A stretch of 64,000 nucleotides of DNA, from NCBI GenBank assembly GCA_026398135.1, contig JAPLTN010000052.1, positions 27,604 through 91,603 of the forward strand. The letters run 5' to 3'. Made by a program: the position numbers and the translations under genes. This DNA is from Verrucomicrobiota bacterium. Lineage in GTDB: Bacteria > Verrucomicrobiota > Verrucomicrobiia > Opitutales > Opitutaceae. A model generated the notes under the pieces. That model was not told the DNA's origin. It saw only the letters and a program-made list of their open reading frames with translations, and made no database searches. Below, piece after piece: positions 24,089-33,240 of the stretch (the first letter of the stretch is position 1; each line of letters opens with the position of its first letter).

Positions 24089-26056
24089 TCAGTGGCTGGC
24101 TTCGTCCTGGCCCTCGCCCCCGGTGACGGTGCCGTCTTTATGGATGTGCAAGTGGTAGCCGCCGGGACCCTCGAAGGCCCAGCCCAGGACGCCGAGCAGC
24201 ATGATGCAGCCGCCCGCGATCGCGCCTTGGAAGTTGTGGTGGGTGAAGAACAATCCGCCGATCAGCAGGCCGGTCGCGGTGACCAAGGGGAACCAGGACT
24301 GGCTGGGCATGTGGATGCCGCCGTGGCTGTCCTCGTCCTTGGCGTGTTTGGCTTTTTCCTCGGCGATTTCCTTGGCGTGGGTCTTTTCATACCAGAAGGC
24401 GTCGCGGGCGTGCACGGTGGGGGTGACGTTGAAATTGTGCTCGGGGGGCGGGGTGGTGGGCACGGCCCACTCCAAGGTGCGGGCATCCCAGACGTCGCCG
24501 GTGGCTTTTTTGCCCTTGAAGTAGGTGTAAACCATGACCGCGAAGTAAATGCCGATGCCGATCGCAAGGATGAAGGCGCCGATGGAGGCGACGAGGTTGG
24601 CGCTGTTCCAGCCCATGTTGCCGTCGTAAACGGCGGTGCGGCGCGGCATGCCGTTCAGGCCGAGGAAGTGCATGGGGAAGAAGGTCACGTTAAAGCCGAC
24701 AAAGATGACCCAGAAGGAGAGTTTGCCCCAGAACTCCGAGACCATGCGGCCAAATACGAGCGGGAACCAGTAGTGGATGCCGGCGAGCAGGGCGAAGATC
24801 GAGCCGCCGATGAGCACGTAGTGAAAGTGGGCGACCACGAAATAGCTGTCCTGTTGCTGGGCGTCGGCGGGGGCGGCGGAGTGCATGACGCCGGAGAAGC
24901 CGCCCATCATGAACATCCAGATGAAACCGAGGGCGAACATCATCGGGGTGCGGGTGATGATCTGGCCGCCCCAGAGGGTGCCGACCCAGTTGAAAATCTT
25001 AACGCCGGTGGGGACCGCGATGGCCATGGTGGCGAGGGAGAACGCGGCCGTGGCCATGGTGCCCATGCCGGTGGTGAACATATGGTGCGACCAGACGCCG
25101 AAGCCGAGGAAGCCGATGACCGCGCCGGAGAATACGACGATGGGGTAGCCGAACAAAGGTTTGCGGGAGAAGGTGGGCAGGATCTCCGAAACGACGCCCA
25201 TGGCGGGCAGAATCAGGATGTACACCTCGGGGTGACCGAAGATCCAGAAGAGGTGTTGCCAGAGAATGGGCAAACCGCCCTTGGCGACCTCAAAGAAACC
25301 GGTGCCGAAGGAGCGGTCCATCATGAGCTCGACCAGCGCGATGGTGATGGCGGGGAAGGACAGGATGATGAGGAACGCGGTGAAGAGTGTCATCCAAGTG
25401 AACACGGGCAGGCGCATCATGGTGAGGCCCGGGGCGCGCATGTTGATGATGGTGACGATAAAATTCAGGGAGCCGATGACCGAGGAAACACCGAGGATTT
25501 GCAGGCCCATGACCCAGAGGTCGGTCGAGGAGTCGCCGGAGAATTGGTTGGAGTAGGCCACGGAGGTGAGCGGGGCGTAGCCGAACCAGCCGGAATCGGG
25601 GGCGCCGGCGCGGGTGAACCAGCCGACGTTCAGGACGATGGCACCGGCGAGGAAGACCCAGAAGGCGAAGCCGTTGAGCCGGGGGAACGCCACGTCGCGA
25701 GCGCCGATCTGAAGCGGCATCATGTAATTGAAGAACGCGGCGGAGAGCGGCATGACGGCGAGGAAGATCATCGTCGTCGCGTGCATGGTGAAGAGCTCGT
25801 TGTAGAGCTGGTGGCTGATGAAGGTGTTGTTCGGCACCGCCAGCTGCACGCGGATCATCAAGGCCTCGACGCCGCCCACCAGGAAGAAGAAGAGGGCGGT
25901 GATGGCGTAGAGCAGGCCGATCTTTTTGTGGTCCACCGTGGTGAGCCAGGAGACCAGGCCGGTCTTGGCCTTGGGGCGGGTGAAAAACCACGGCCGGGCC
26001 GACGTTTTGGCGGCGGACTCGGGGGCGGTGTAGGCGGTCTTTAATGCGGCTTCCAT
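24089..26056 (-). CDS. ctaD: cytochrome c oxidase subunit I
   Basis: The 655-aa catalytic subunit carries haem a, haem a3 and CuB. The low-spin haem ligand is in MHATTMIFLAVMP. WQHLFWIFGHPEVYILILP holds the His-Tyr cross-link, WSHHMFTTGM gives the two CuB His, and VVAHFHYVLIGG gives the haem a3/a ligands. The glutamate-containing GHPEVYI form marks an A-type oxidase. Beyond the usual 12 helices the C-terminus has a charged linker (THAKEIAEEKAKHAKDEDSH) and one or two extra hydrophobic segments, a fused region seen in long CtaD variants. It terminates the TCA-fed respiratory chain by reducing O2. Confidence 0.97.
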   Translation of the reverse strand: MEAALKTAYTAPESAAKTSARPWFFTRPKAKTGLVSWLTTVDHKKIGLLYAITALFFFLVGGVEALMIRVQLAVPNNTFISHQLYNELFTMHATTMIFLAVMPLSAAFFNYMMPLQIGARDVAFPRLNGFAFWVFLAGAIVLNVGWFTRAGAPDSGWFGYAPLTSVAYSNQFSGDSSTDLWVMGLQILGVSSVIGSLNFIVTIINMRAPGLTMMRLPVFTWMTLFTAFLIILSFPAITIALVELMMDRSFGTGFFEVAKGGLPILWQHLFWIFGHPEVYILILPAMGVVSEILPTFSRKPLFGYPIVVFSGAVIGFLGFGVWSHHMFTTGMGTMATAAFSLATMAIAVPTGVKIFNWVGTLWGGQIITRTPMMFALGFIWMFMMGGFSGVMHSAAPADAQQQDSYFVVAHFHYVLIGGSIFALLAGIHYWFPLVFGRMVSEFWGKLSFWVIFVGFNVTFFPMHFLGLNGMPRRTAVYDGNMGWNSANLVASIGAFILAIGIGIYFAVMVYTYFKGKKATGDVWDARTLEWAVPTTPPPEHNFNVTPTVHARDAFWYEKTHAKEIAEEKAKHAKDEDSHGGIHMPSQSWFPLVTATGLLIGGLFFTHHNFQGAIAGGCIMLLGVLGWAFEGPGGYHLHIHKDGTVTGGEGQDEASH

Positions 26057-26101
26057 GGGTGGAAAAGTAAGGGAGGCTGAAAGTGAGGGCTCGGCGTGGG
26101 A

Positions 26102-27364
26102 TTACTTGAGGCTGTGAAGGTATTCTACGATGGCGCGGGCCTCGGTGTCGTTGACCTGAATGTGGGCCTTGGTCATGCGGCCTTTATCGTCGGCAGTCAT
26201 GTAGCCCGCCATGCCGTTTACGCCCATGTACATTTTGTTGCCGGGCTTTACGTTGTTGGGGTCCACGATCCAGCGATGGAGGTTGGGCTTGTTGTTTTCG
26301 AGCAAGCCGGCGGCCAGGGTGGTGCGGGAGCCGAAGTGGGTGAGGTCGGGGGCGTTGACGCCGGAGGCGCCGTGGCCGCGGACGGCGTGGCAGGTGACGC
26401 AGTTTTTCTCGGCGAAGAGTTTGCGGCCCTGATTTACCAAGACGGCGTCTTCGTCTTTTTCGGGAAACTGCATGGCGGTCCAGGCGGCGAGGGGATTGGC
26501 GTCGAAATCGGCGGTGTAGCCGGGGGCGTTGCGTTTTTTGGGCGTCATATCGTAGCTCGCCAAAACGGCCTTGGCCCCGGCGGGGGCGACGACGTCGCGG
26601 GCGGGCTTCTTTTGGTTTTCCAGCCAGGCGGCGAAGTCGTCGGCGGCGAGGGCGATGACGCGGAAGCGCATGACGGCGTGGGATTCGCCGCAGAATTCGG
26701 CGCACTGGCCCCAGAAGTAGCCGGGTTCGTCGGCTTGCAGCCAGAGGTGGTTGCCGCGGTTGGGCATCATGTCCACTTTTCCGCCGAGCTTGGGAACCCA
26801 GAAGGAATGGATGACGTCGGAGGTGCGGAGGTTGATGCGCACGGGGCGACCGGCGGGGATGACGAGTTCATTGCCGGTGACGAGCTGGCCGGAGCCGTCG
26901 ATTTGCTCGTGGGGGTATTCAAATTGAAACCACCACTGGAGACCGCGGGCGTTGACCTCGTAGGCGTTGGCGCGCTCGGCTTCGGGAACGTCGTAGGTGT
27001 ACCAAATGGCGCGCAGGGTGGGCACGGCGATGACGACCAAGGCGGCGATGGAAGCGCCGATGAGGCCCAGCTCGATGAACGGGTTGCCGTGGCCTTGATC
27101 GGGCACGGGGGCTTTTTCAGCGGAGTCGCTGCGGGCCTTGTACTTGATCGTGGCGTAGGCGAGGATGCCGGCGACGATAAAGAAAACCGCGAAGGTGACG
27201 TAAACCGTTACGTGAAAGACTTCGAGCTGGGCCTTCGCGACCGGACCCTTGGTGTCGAAGGTGGATTGGGGTCCGGAAGTCCAGCCGCCGGTGACGAGCG
27301 GAAGGGCGAGAAGAGCGAGCGTCGTGGTGATACGGCGCAGGATATCGGCAGGGCGGAAACGCAT
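26102..27364 (-). CDS. ctaC: cytochrome c oxidase subunit II with fused cytochrome c domain
   Basis: The 420-aa protein has an N-terminal signal/anchor and two transmembrane helices. A cupredoxin domain follows, with the CuA site in WGQCAEFCGESHAVM. A C-terminal c-type cytochrome domain binds haem at CVTCHAVRG, with a distal Met likely in YMGVNGMAGYM. The fusion defines a caa3-type oxidase, which takes electrons from soluble cytochrome c through the fused domain. It heads the oxidase run. Upstream is a 316-nt non-coding region containing a 9-bp hairpin, where the operon promoter must lie. Confidence 0.96.
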   Translation of the reverse strand: MRFRPADILRRITTTLALLALPLVTGGWTSGPQSTFDTKGPVAKAQLEVFHVTVYVTFAVFFIVAGILAYATIKYKARSDSAEKAPVPDQGHGNPFIELGLIGASIAALVVIAVPTLRAIWYTYDVPEAERANAYEVNARGLQWWFQFEYPHEQIDGSGQLVTGNELVIPAGRPVRINLRTSDVIHSFWVPKLGGKVDMMPNRGNHLWLQADEPGYFWGQCAEFCGESHAVMRFRVIALAADDFAAWLENQKKPARDVVAPAGAKAVLASYDMTPKKRNAPGYTADFDANPLAAWTAMQFPEKDEDAVLVNQGRKLFAEKNCVTCHAVRGHGASGVNAPDLTHFGSRTTLAAGLLENNKPNLHRWIVDPNNVKPGNKMYMGVNGMAGYMTADDKGRMTKAHIQVNDTEARAIVEYLHSLK

Positions 27365-27680
27365 GGTCGTGGTCTGGTAAAGTCGTAGGGCGATAAAGGG
27401 AGGCCGTGGCGCAGGGTTTGCAGTCTCGGAGTGTTATCAAGCTATAATCTAAAGGATGATTTTCCACTCATCCTTTGTCCTAAGGCGTGCAAAATAGAGT
27501 TATTAGGAGAAACGTGGGGGGCGTAAGCGGAACTTAAGCTGGATTTCAATGGCTCCGCCCGAGAACGTGGGGGGATGGGGAATTGTGAGTCTTTGCGAAA
27601 GTTTTGGCAGTCGTTCCCCGAGAGCGGCATTCGCGAGCGAACGCCCTACCAAAGGCAGATGATTTCGTGAGGATTATTGC
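27365..27680. other. non-coding spacer, oxidase operon promoter region
   Basis: No gene is seen. It contains a hairpin at 27451-27476 (AAAGGATGA pairing with TCATCCTTT around 8 nt), next to a TATAAT-like AT-rich stretch at about 27443-27449. The hairpin is about 90 nt upstream of the ctaC start and may be an operator. The REP-like palindrome at 27626-27645 lies near the batD/E stop. Confidence 0.5.
27626..27645. repeat. REP-like palindrome, intergenic copy of the sufD repeat
   Basis: GGCATTCGCGAGCGAACGCC is a palindrome with one mismatch. It differs at a single base from the copy embedded in sufD at 8317-8336, and CCT follows both copies. Confidence 0.8.
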
Positions 27681-30227
27681 TTAAGGTTGGGACCAGAGGC
27701 CGATGAGGGCTTCGGAGCGGACCCAGCCGGTGTTGCCATCCTTTAGCACGAGGCGGCGCCAGCCGAGGAAGGATTTGTCCACGCGGGCCAGGGTGCCGGC
27801 GGGCAGGGGGGAGGTGACCTGTTGTTCGCCGAGTTCGGTGGGCACGGCGCGCAGGGTGTCGTCCTGCCAGATGAGCACGGTTTCGGCGTGGGCGGCGTCG
27901 CCGTAGGCGCGCAGGGCAAGACCGGTGGCGAAAAGTCCGGCGATGGCGGCCACAAGGGTGAGGGCGAAGAGCGCGCGCCAGAAGCGGCGGTAGCCGGGGT
28001 GATAGGCGGAGATAACCCAAAAGGCGGGGCAGAGCAGGACGAGCAGGGCGGCGAGGAGCCCGTCGTTTTGCCATTCGGGCACGGAACGGCGCAGGGCGAA
28101 GGGCTCGATGACGGGGGGGCGGTAGGCGGATTTGGCCTGGGTGACGGTGAGCAGGCGTTGGAGGGCGGGCGAATGGGGGTCCTGAAGATGGGCGACGTAG
28201 GCGTGGGCGGCGGCTTCGGCCCATTGGCCTTGCTGGGCGAGGGCGAGGGCGAGGTTGTGGCGGAGGGCGGGGTCGGTGGGGGCGGTGGCGAGTTGGGCGC
28301 GTTGCAGGGCCTCGGCTTTGGCGAAGTCGGCACTGGTGTAGGCGCGGACGGCTTCGAGCGGGTCGGGCGTGGGGGCGGGCTGGGCCCGGGTGGGTTGCGG
28401 GCTGGCGAGGGCGAGCAGGGTGAAGGCGAGGGCGGCGGGGAAGAGATGCGGGGCTCGGAGGGCGGCGGTGGCGGGGAGGGGAGCCAGGGCGGCCTGCTGC
28501 CAGGCGGTTTTGGCCTGGGCCAGCCAGTCGGGGGACAGGGTGGTGCCGGGGCGGTAGAGCACGCGTTCGGTCTCGGCCCAAAGCGCGCTCCAGACCGGAT
28601 CGGTCAAATCGCGGGCGGTGGGGGTGAGGTTATCGAGGCTGAAAAAGGTGCGGGTGGCGTATTGCCAGGCGAGAAGGTCGGCGTCGGTCACGCCGGAGGA
28701 GAGGCGACTGAGGATTTCGCCTAGTTGGGCGTGGGCTTGGCGTCGGGGGATGAGGGGGTCGTTGCGGCGGGCGTGGCGGTAGGCGAGAGCGAGCCAGAGT
28801 ACCAACGGCAGGAGAAGCGCGGCGAGGTAGGGCCAGCGGGAGAAGGGCCAGCCGGTTTGTGGAACGGGGGCGAGGAGACCGGTGGGCAGGGGATCGGCGG
28901 GCAGGGTCACCATGGCCTCGGGTGGGTTGATCGGAACGGGTTCGAGGCTGGGCGTGGCCGGGGCGGCGGGAGCGGCTTCGGGATTGGCGGGGGCGGTGCC
29001 GGGCCCGGTCGGGGCCGGGCTGATCTCAATCGTGACCGGGGAACTGCGAAGGGTTTCGTAAGCGCCGGTGACGGGGTTGAAGATCGAGAGGGTGTAGGTG
29101 CCGAGTTCGTAACGGCCGGGTTTTTGCGGGATGAGGACGAGGTCTTCGCTCAGGCTGGCGTCGAAGAGGCGGTTCTCGACGGGGGTTTTTTGGGCGCGAG
29201 GGGTGACGACGCGGAAGTCGCGATTGAGGTCGCGGGGGGGCAGGCGGTCGAGGACCGGCCAGTTGCCGGTGCCGGCGAGGGTGAGGGTCCAGGTGATGGG
29301 TTCGCCGAGGGTGGCTTTTTCGGGGACGATTTTAGAGGTGAGGGTGAACTGGCCGACGCCGCCGGAAAAGTCGGCCGGGGCGGGGGTGGGGAGCGGACGG
29401 CTTTGCAGTGAAACGGGTGCGGTCGTGATGGTGAATTGCTCCAGGGTGGGGCCGCCGAAGATGCTGCCGAAGGGGGCAGAATTGCCGGTGGGCAGGTTGG
29501 CCGGGATGGTGGCCGGGGGGAAGGGCAGGGGGCCGGAGACTGCGGGGGCGATGGCGCGGGTCTCGGACGTGATGAGAACGCGGGGTTGTCCGTTGGTGGT
29601 GGTTTCGGCGGCGGCGGGTTTGGACCATTCTTCGGCGGTGAAGGGGGTGGAGGGCCAGTCGAGCGGACCGCCGAGGATGCTGTTGGTGAAGTAGCGGCGA
29701 TCAACCTCGACGGTGTGGGTGAGGCGGAAGACCTCTCCGGCCCAGATGGGGGCGGCGGGCGGGGTGAAGCGGGCGGTGATGATCTGGTTGAGGGGGAGGC
29801 CGGTTTGACCGACGGTGGCGGCGACGATGGTAAAGCCGGCGGCGGGCACGGTGAGCGTGCCGGCATCGGTCTCAACGGTGATGGCGGGGATGCGCACCTG
29901 GCCGTCGGCGCGGAGGGGGCGGACGCGGTAGATGTAGCTGCGGGTGCTTTGGCGCACGGCGCGGGCACCGGTGCCGAAGTTGAGCACGGTCTGGGAACCG
30001 GCGCGCACGCCGGGTTCGAAGGCGAGGTCGTTGACGGTGGGGGCGGGCGGCGGGCCTTTGACCGGTTCGCAGTCCTGGAAAATGAGGGTGAGCTCGGAGA
30101 TTTGTTCGCGGGCGAGGGTGCCGGAGGAGGGCTCCCAGCGGACGGACTGGGCGCGGGCCAACAAGCCGGAAAAAAGAAACAATCCGAGGAGGACGGCGGC
30201 GGGAAAACGGTGTAGAAGGCGTGGCAT
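27681..30227 (-). CDS. BatD-BatE fusion protein
   Basis: The 848-aa envelope protein has a signal peptide (LLGLFLFSGLLARA) and a long BatD region of repeated beta domains with VRIPAITVETDAG and SKIVPEKATLGEPITWTLTL. A transmembrane helix near 475-490 (YLAALLLPLVLWLALAY) follows. A BatE-like part then has a TPR segment (KAEALQRAQLATAPTDPALRHNLALALAQQGQWAEAAAHA), further helices and a C-terminal SH3-like domain (LPAGTLARVDKSFLGWRRLVL). In Bacteroides and Leptospira BatD and BatE are often separate, so this is a fusion. It works with the other Bat proteins and MoxR in the cell envelope; the exact function is unsettled. Confidence 0.85.
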   Translation of the reverse strand: MPRLLHRFPAAVLLGLFLFSGLLARAQSVRWEPSSGTLAREQISELTLIFQDCEPVKGPPPAPTVNDLAFEPGVRAGSQTVLNFGTGARAVRQSTRSYIYRVRPLRADGQVRIPAITVETDAGTLTVPAAGFTIVAATVGQTGLPLNQIITARFTPPAAPIWAGEVFRLTHTVEVDRRYFTNSILGGPLDWPSTPFTAEEWSKPAAAETTTNGQPRVLITSETRAIAPAVSGPLPFPPATIPANLPTGNSAPFGSIFGGPTLEQFTITTAPVSLQSRPLPTPAPADFSGGVGQFTLTSKIVPEKATLGEPITWTLTLAGTGNWPVLDRLPPRDLNRDFRVVTPRAQKTPVENRLFDASLSEDLVLIPQKPGRYELGTYTLSIFNPVTGAYETLRSSPVTIEISPAPTGPGTAPANPEAAPAAPATPSLEPVPINPPEAMVTLPADPLPTGLLAPVPQTGWPFSRWPYLAALLLPLVLWLALAYRHARRNDPLIPRRQAHAQLGEILSRLSSGVTDADLLAWQYATRTFFSLDNLTPTARDLTDPVWSALWAETERVLYRPGTTLSPDWLAQAKTAWQQAALAPLPATAALRAPHLFPAALAFTLLALASPQPTRAQPAPTPDPLEAVRAYTSADFAKAEALQRAQLATAPTDPALRHNLALALAQQGQWAEAAAHAYVAHLQDPHSPALQRLLTVTQAKSAYRPPVIEPFALRRSVPEWQNDGLLAALLVLLCPAFWVISAYHPGYRRFWRALFALTLVAAIAGLFATGLALRAYGDAAHAETVLIWQDDTLRAVPTELGEQQVTSPLPAGTLARVDKSFLGWRRLVLKDGNTGWVRSEALIGLWSQP

Positions 30228-30247
30228 GTCGGTCGGGAAGTGGGTGT

Positions 30248-30398
30248 TTACCAGTCGTGGTTGTTTTTGGCCGGGCCGCGCTCGGTGCCGGGTGGCTTTT
30301 CGGCGTCCTGCATGAGCTGGTAAAGGCGGGAGGGGGAATCGGAGTCGCGGGAACCAGGGACTCCCGCCGTTTCCATTCCTTGTGGGTGAGCCGAAGGC
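30248..30398 (-). pseudogene. displaced BatB-like C-terminal tail
   Basis: In a frame different from batB, the 3' flank encodes SDSPSRLYQLMQDAEKPPG followed by GPAKNNHDW and a stop. From knowledge of related VWA/TPR proteins, a DSPxRLxQLMQ...DW tail is how BatB/C-type proteins end. Here it is cut off from batB by the stop at 30399-30401, which lies inside an inverted repeat. It is unlikely to be translated on its own. Confidence 0.5.
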
Positions 30399-30401
30399 TC
30401 A
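30341..30401. repeat. two-hairpin element at the end of batB
   Basis: GGAGTC (30341-30346) pairs with GACTCC (30359-30364), and TGAGCC (30387-30392) pairs with GGCTCA (30396-30401). They form two short hairpins 22 nt apart, a REP-like layout. The batB stop codon is part of the second hairpin's arm. Confidence 0.55.
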
Positions 30402-32156
30402 TTCGGCGGCGGGTTGGTCGGGCTGGCCGGAGGCGGAGACGCCGCCGACGCGCTGGGTGGAGTCCTTGGGCGGTTTGCCGTCTTTGGGGGGCGGGGCGGG
30501 CGGGTTGTTGTCTTTGCCTTCGGGCTTGAGGTCGCCGAGGGCCTCCTGGGCGGCGGAGGCGGGTTTGGTGTCGGACTGGGCGCGTTTGTCGTCGCCGGGC
30601 GCGTTGCTCTCCTTGGAGTCTTTTTTCTGGTCGTCCTTGGGTTCCTGGTCCGAGGGGCTGGGTTGTCCTTCACCGGATTGTTTTTTTTCCTCGCCGGATT
30701 GTTGCTGTTCGTCGGGAGGCGGCTCCTGGTCCTCGTTTTTGGGCGGGTTGAGGAGTTTCTGGAGACGGATGCGGAGTTCGCGCCATTCGGCGGCCTTGGG
30801 GTCGGCGGCTTCGCCTTGGTTGACGGCGGCGAGGGCGTCGAGCAGGGCGCCGCGCGGCATGGGTTCGGGGGTGCCGGTATCCTGGGCTTCACCGCGATCC
30901 ACGGTGAGGCGGGCGAAGCGGGCGAGTTCGCGCGGGGCCGGGGCGGGGGAGTCGGCGAGCTGGCCAACGAGATCGACGATGGGGTCGAAGCGCGGGGTCG
31001 GGGCCTCGGCCTCGGCGGGAGCGGGTTTGGCCAGCGGGGTGGTCTGAGCTTGGGCGGGAGAAAGGACTACGTGGACGAGGAGGAGGGCGAGCAGGGCGGG
31101 GGCGACGGGTGAGTTGCGCACGGCGCGGAGGGCGCGGGCGGCGGGCGAGATGGGGAATTCCCTCACGAGGGCGAGGGCGAGCAGCAGGAGTGAGGGGGCG
31201 AGGAACCAGGAGAACAATTCTTCGCGGCGCGGGGCGGCGTTTTCGATGGAGCGGCTGGAACGTCCGCGGGCGATGGTTTCGCGGAGAATTGCGGGCAGGT
31301 CGAGCCAGGTGGAGGCGTCGCGGTAAACGCCGTCGCTCAGGCGGGCGAGTTCCTGCAGGGTGGAAGCATCGAGACGGGAAAGCACGGCCGCTCCGCGGGC
31401 GTCTTTGATCAGGCCGCCCTTGGCGTCGGGTACCATGGCTCCGGCGGCGGTGCCGAGACCGAGGGTGATGATGCGTACGCCGCGGGCGGCGAGTTTCCGG
31501 GCAATCGGTTTCCAAGCCGGGTCCTGGGCTTCGCCGTCGCTCAGGATTACGAGGTAACGATCCGCCACTGGCATGACTCCGGGGGCGGGGGCGACGACGG
31601 GGCCGAAGGCGTCGTCGGCGACGGTGAGCAGAGCGGCGAAATCGCTGCCACCGGCGGGAATCATATCCGGGCCGAGCTCGTCCACGAAAGTGCGGAAGAT
31701 CTCGTAATCGACGGAGAGCGGGCTTTGCAAAAAGGCCGAGCCGGCGAAGGGCAGGAGGCCGAGGCGTTCGCCTTTGAGTTCGTCGGCCAGACTGCGAACC
31801 AGCAGGCGGGCGCGGTCGAGCCGGGTGGGCGGTACGTCGTCGGCGAGCATGGAGCGGGAGACGTCCACGGCGACCAGGACGTCGCGGGCCTCGGTCTGGG
31901 CGGCTTTGCCGATCTCGGCGCCTTGGGGGCGGGCGAGGGCGGCCAGCAGGCAGGCGAGGGAGAGGACGAGGGCTATGGCGCGGGCGCGCGGGGCGGAGCG
32001 GCCTTTGACGAGGGAGAGGGAGTCGGCGTTGAGGCGTCCGCGCAGGATGCGCGGGAAGGGCGAGGCGGAGGCGGCGCGCGCCGGGCGAAGGGCCACGAAG
32101 AGCAGCGCGAGCGGGGCGAGGAGGAGCCAGAGGAGTTGCGGGTGGGCGAAGGTCAC
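30399..32156 (-). CDS. BatB-like VWA protein fused to a BatC-like TPR/low-complexity region
   Basis: The 585-aa protein has two N-terminal helices (6-25, 60-77), then a von Willebrand A domain with the MIDAS motif DVSRS (D98, S100, S102) and a third helix near 315-330. A further hydrophobic segment (APALLALLLVHVVLSPAQAQ) looks like a second signal sequence. It is followed by a BatC-like part with LLDALAAVNQGEAADPKAAE and a Q/E/K/D/P-rich tail. The second signal-like segment suggests an ancestral fusion of batB and batC. It starts at GTG. The C-terminus appears truncated by a repeat that supplies the stop, leaving the family tail in another frame. Confidence 0.82.
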   Translation of the reverse strand: MTFAHPQLLWLLLAPLALLFVALRPARAASASPFPRILRGRLNADSLSLVKGRSAPRARAIALVLSLACLLAALARPQGAEIGKAAQTEARDVLVAVDVSRSMLADDVPPTRLDRARLLVRSLADELKGERLGLLPFAGSAFLQSPLSVDYEIFRTFVDELGPDMIPAGGSDFAALLTVADDAFGPVVAPAPGVMPVADRYLVILSDGEAQDPAWKPIARKLAARGVRIITLGLGTAAGAMVPDAKGGLIKDARGAAVLSRLDASTLQELARLSDGVYRDASTWLDLPAILRETIARGRSSRSIENAAPRREELFSWFLAPSLLLLALALVREFPISPAARALRAVRNSPVAPALLALLLVHVVLSPAQAQTTPLAKPAPAEAEAPTPRFDPIVDLVGQLADSPAPAPRELARFARLTVDRGEAQDTGTPEPMPRGALLDALAAVNQGEAADPKAAEWRELRIRLQKLLNPPKNEDQEPPPDEQQQSGEEKKQSGEGQPSPSDQEPKDDQKKDSKESNAPGDDKRAQSDTKPASAAQEALGDLKPEGKDNNPPAPPPKDGKPPKDSTQRVGGVSASGQPDQPAAE

Positions 32157-32172
32157 GGCGGCGGGTGCGGGT

Positions 32173-33240
32173 CTAGGCGCGGGGGCGGCGCAGGATGGCG
32201 GGGGTGGCGAGGGCGAGGAGCAGGGCGGCGGCCCCGGCCGGCCAGAGGTAGAACTCGGTGGCGAGCACGAGCGGGGTCTGGTCGAAGGTGATTTTTTGGT
32301 TACGGTCGATTTCTGCGAAGGCTTCCGAAGTCGTCACGGGGTCGTCGGCGCGGAAGAAGCGGCCGCCGGTGGAGGCGGCAAGTTCGCGGATGGCGTTGGT
32401 ATCGAGATCGGACATGCGGCGGCTGGTGCCGATGCGGCGGCCTTGTTCGTCGAGCACGGGGAAGGGCACCAGGCCGTCGCGGCCGACGCCAATGGTGTAC
32501 ACGGGGATGCCGCGCGATTTGGCCAGGGCGGCGGCTTGCTCGGGGGTGAGCTGGCCGCGGTTGTTGGCACCGTCGGTGAGCAGAATAACGAAGGCTCCGG
32601 CGCGGCGGGCGCTGGCGGAATCGCGGCCCTTGGTAAGGCGGGTGAGGGAAAGGCCCACGCCGTCGCCGATGGCGGTGCCGTCCTCAATCAAGCCGATGCG
32701 CAGGCGGGCGAGCTGGCGGGCCAGCCAGGCGTGGTCGTGGGTGAGGGGCGCGAGGGTGTAGGCGCGGCCGGAGAAGGCCACGATGCCGATGCGGTCGTCG
32801 GGGCGCTGGCGGATGAAGGCTTCCAGGATGGGTTTGAGGGCGACGAGGCGGTTGACCGGGCGGCCGTCCACGATGCTGTCCTCGGCGTACATGGAGGTGG
32901 AGAGGTCGATGGCGAGGACGAGATCGTAGCCTTCGCCGCGCAGCACGCGGCGGTCGTCGATGCGTTGGGGGCGGGCGAGGGCGAGGGCGAGGCAGGCGGT
33001 GGCGATGTAGGCGAAGGCGACCGGCCAGCGGCGGGGCGGGGTGCGGCGGGGGGCGGACCAGGCGGCCGCGCCCGGGATGAGCAAGACCGCGACGGGACGA
33101 CGGCGGCGGAGCATGCCGATGGCGGGCAGAATAAGCAGGGCCGCGAGCCAGAAGGGTTGCGCGAACTGGTAGTCGCCGAAGGCCCAGACGGGCATTTCGG
33201 GGAAGAGCACGGAAAACAAAGTGACGGCGTGGGGGTTCAT
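32173..33240 (-). CDS. BatA-like VWA-domain protein
   Basis: The 355-aa membrane-anchored VWA protein has helices at about 30-45 and 72-90, a VWA domain with MIDAS motif DLSTS (D112, S114, S116), and a C-terminal helix (FYLWPAGAAALLLALATPAIL). VAFSGRAYTLAPLTHDH and FVILLTDGANNRGQLTPEQAA are typical BatA/aerotolerance-operon stretches. Its ATG overlaps the stop of the DUF58 gene by 4 nt (ATGA), and batB/C follows after 16 nt, so the proteins are co-translated. It probably interacts with MoxR-assembled partners at the inner membrane. Confidence 0.92.
   Translation of the reverse strand: MNPHAVTLFSVLFPEMPVWAFGDYQFAQPFWLAALLILPAIGMLRRRRPVAVLLIPGAAAWSAPRRTPPRRWPVAFAYIATACLALALARPQRIDDRRVLRGEGYDLVLAIDLSTSMYAEDSIVDGRPVNRLVALKPILEAFIRQRPDDRIGIVAFSGRAYTLAPLTHDHAWLARQLARLRIGLIEDGTAIGDGVGLSLTRLTKGRDSASARRAGAFVILLTDGANNRGQLTPEQAAALAKSRGIPVYTIGVGRDGLVPFPVLDEQGRRIGTSRRMSDLDTNAIRELAASTGGRFFRADDPVTTSEAFAEIDRNQKITFDQTPLVLATEFYLWPAGAAALLLALATPAILRRPRA

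Noticed and set aside
23591..26044. 817-codon frame opposite the oxidase subunit I gene
   Set aside because: Its Glu/Gly/His-rich composition is what an antisense high-GC frame gives. The subunit I gene on the other strand has all metal ligands.
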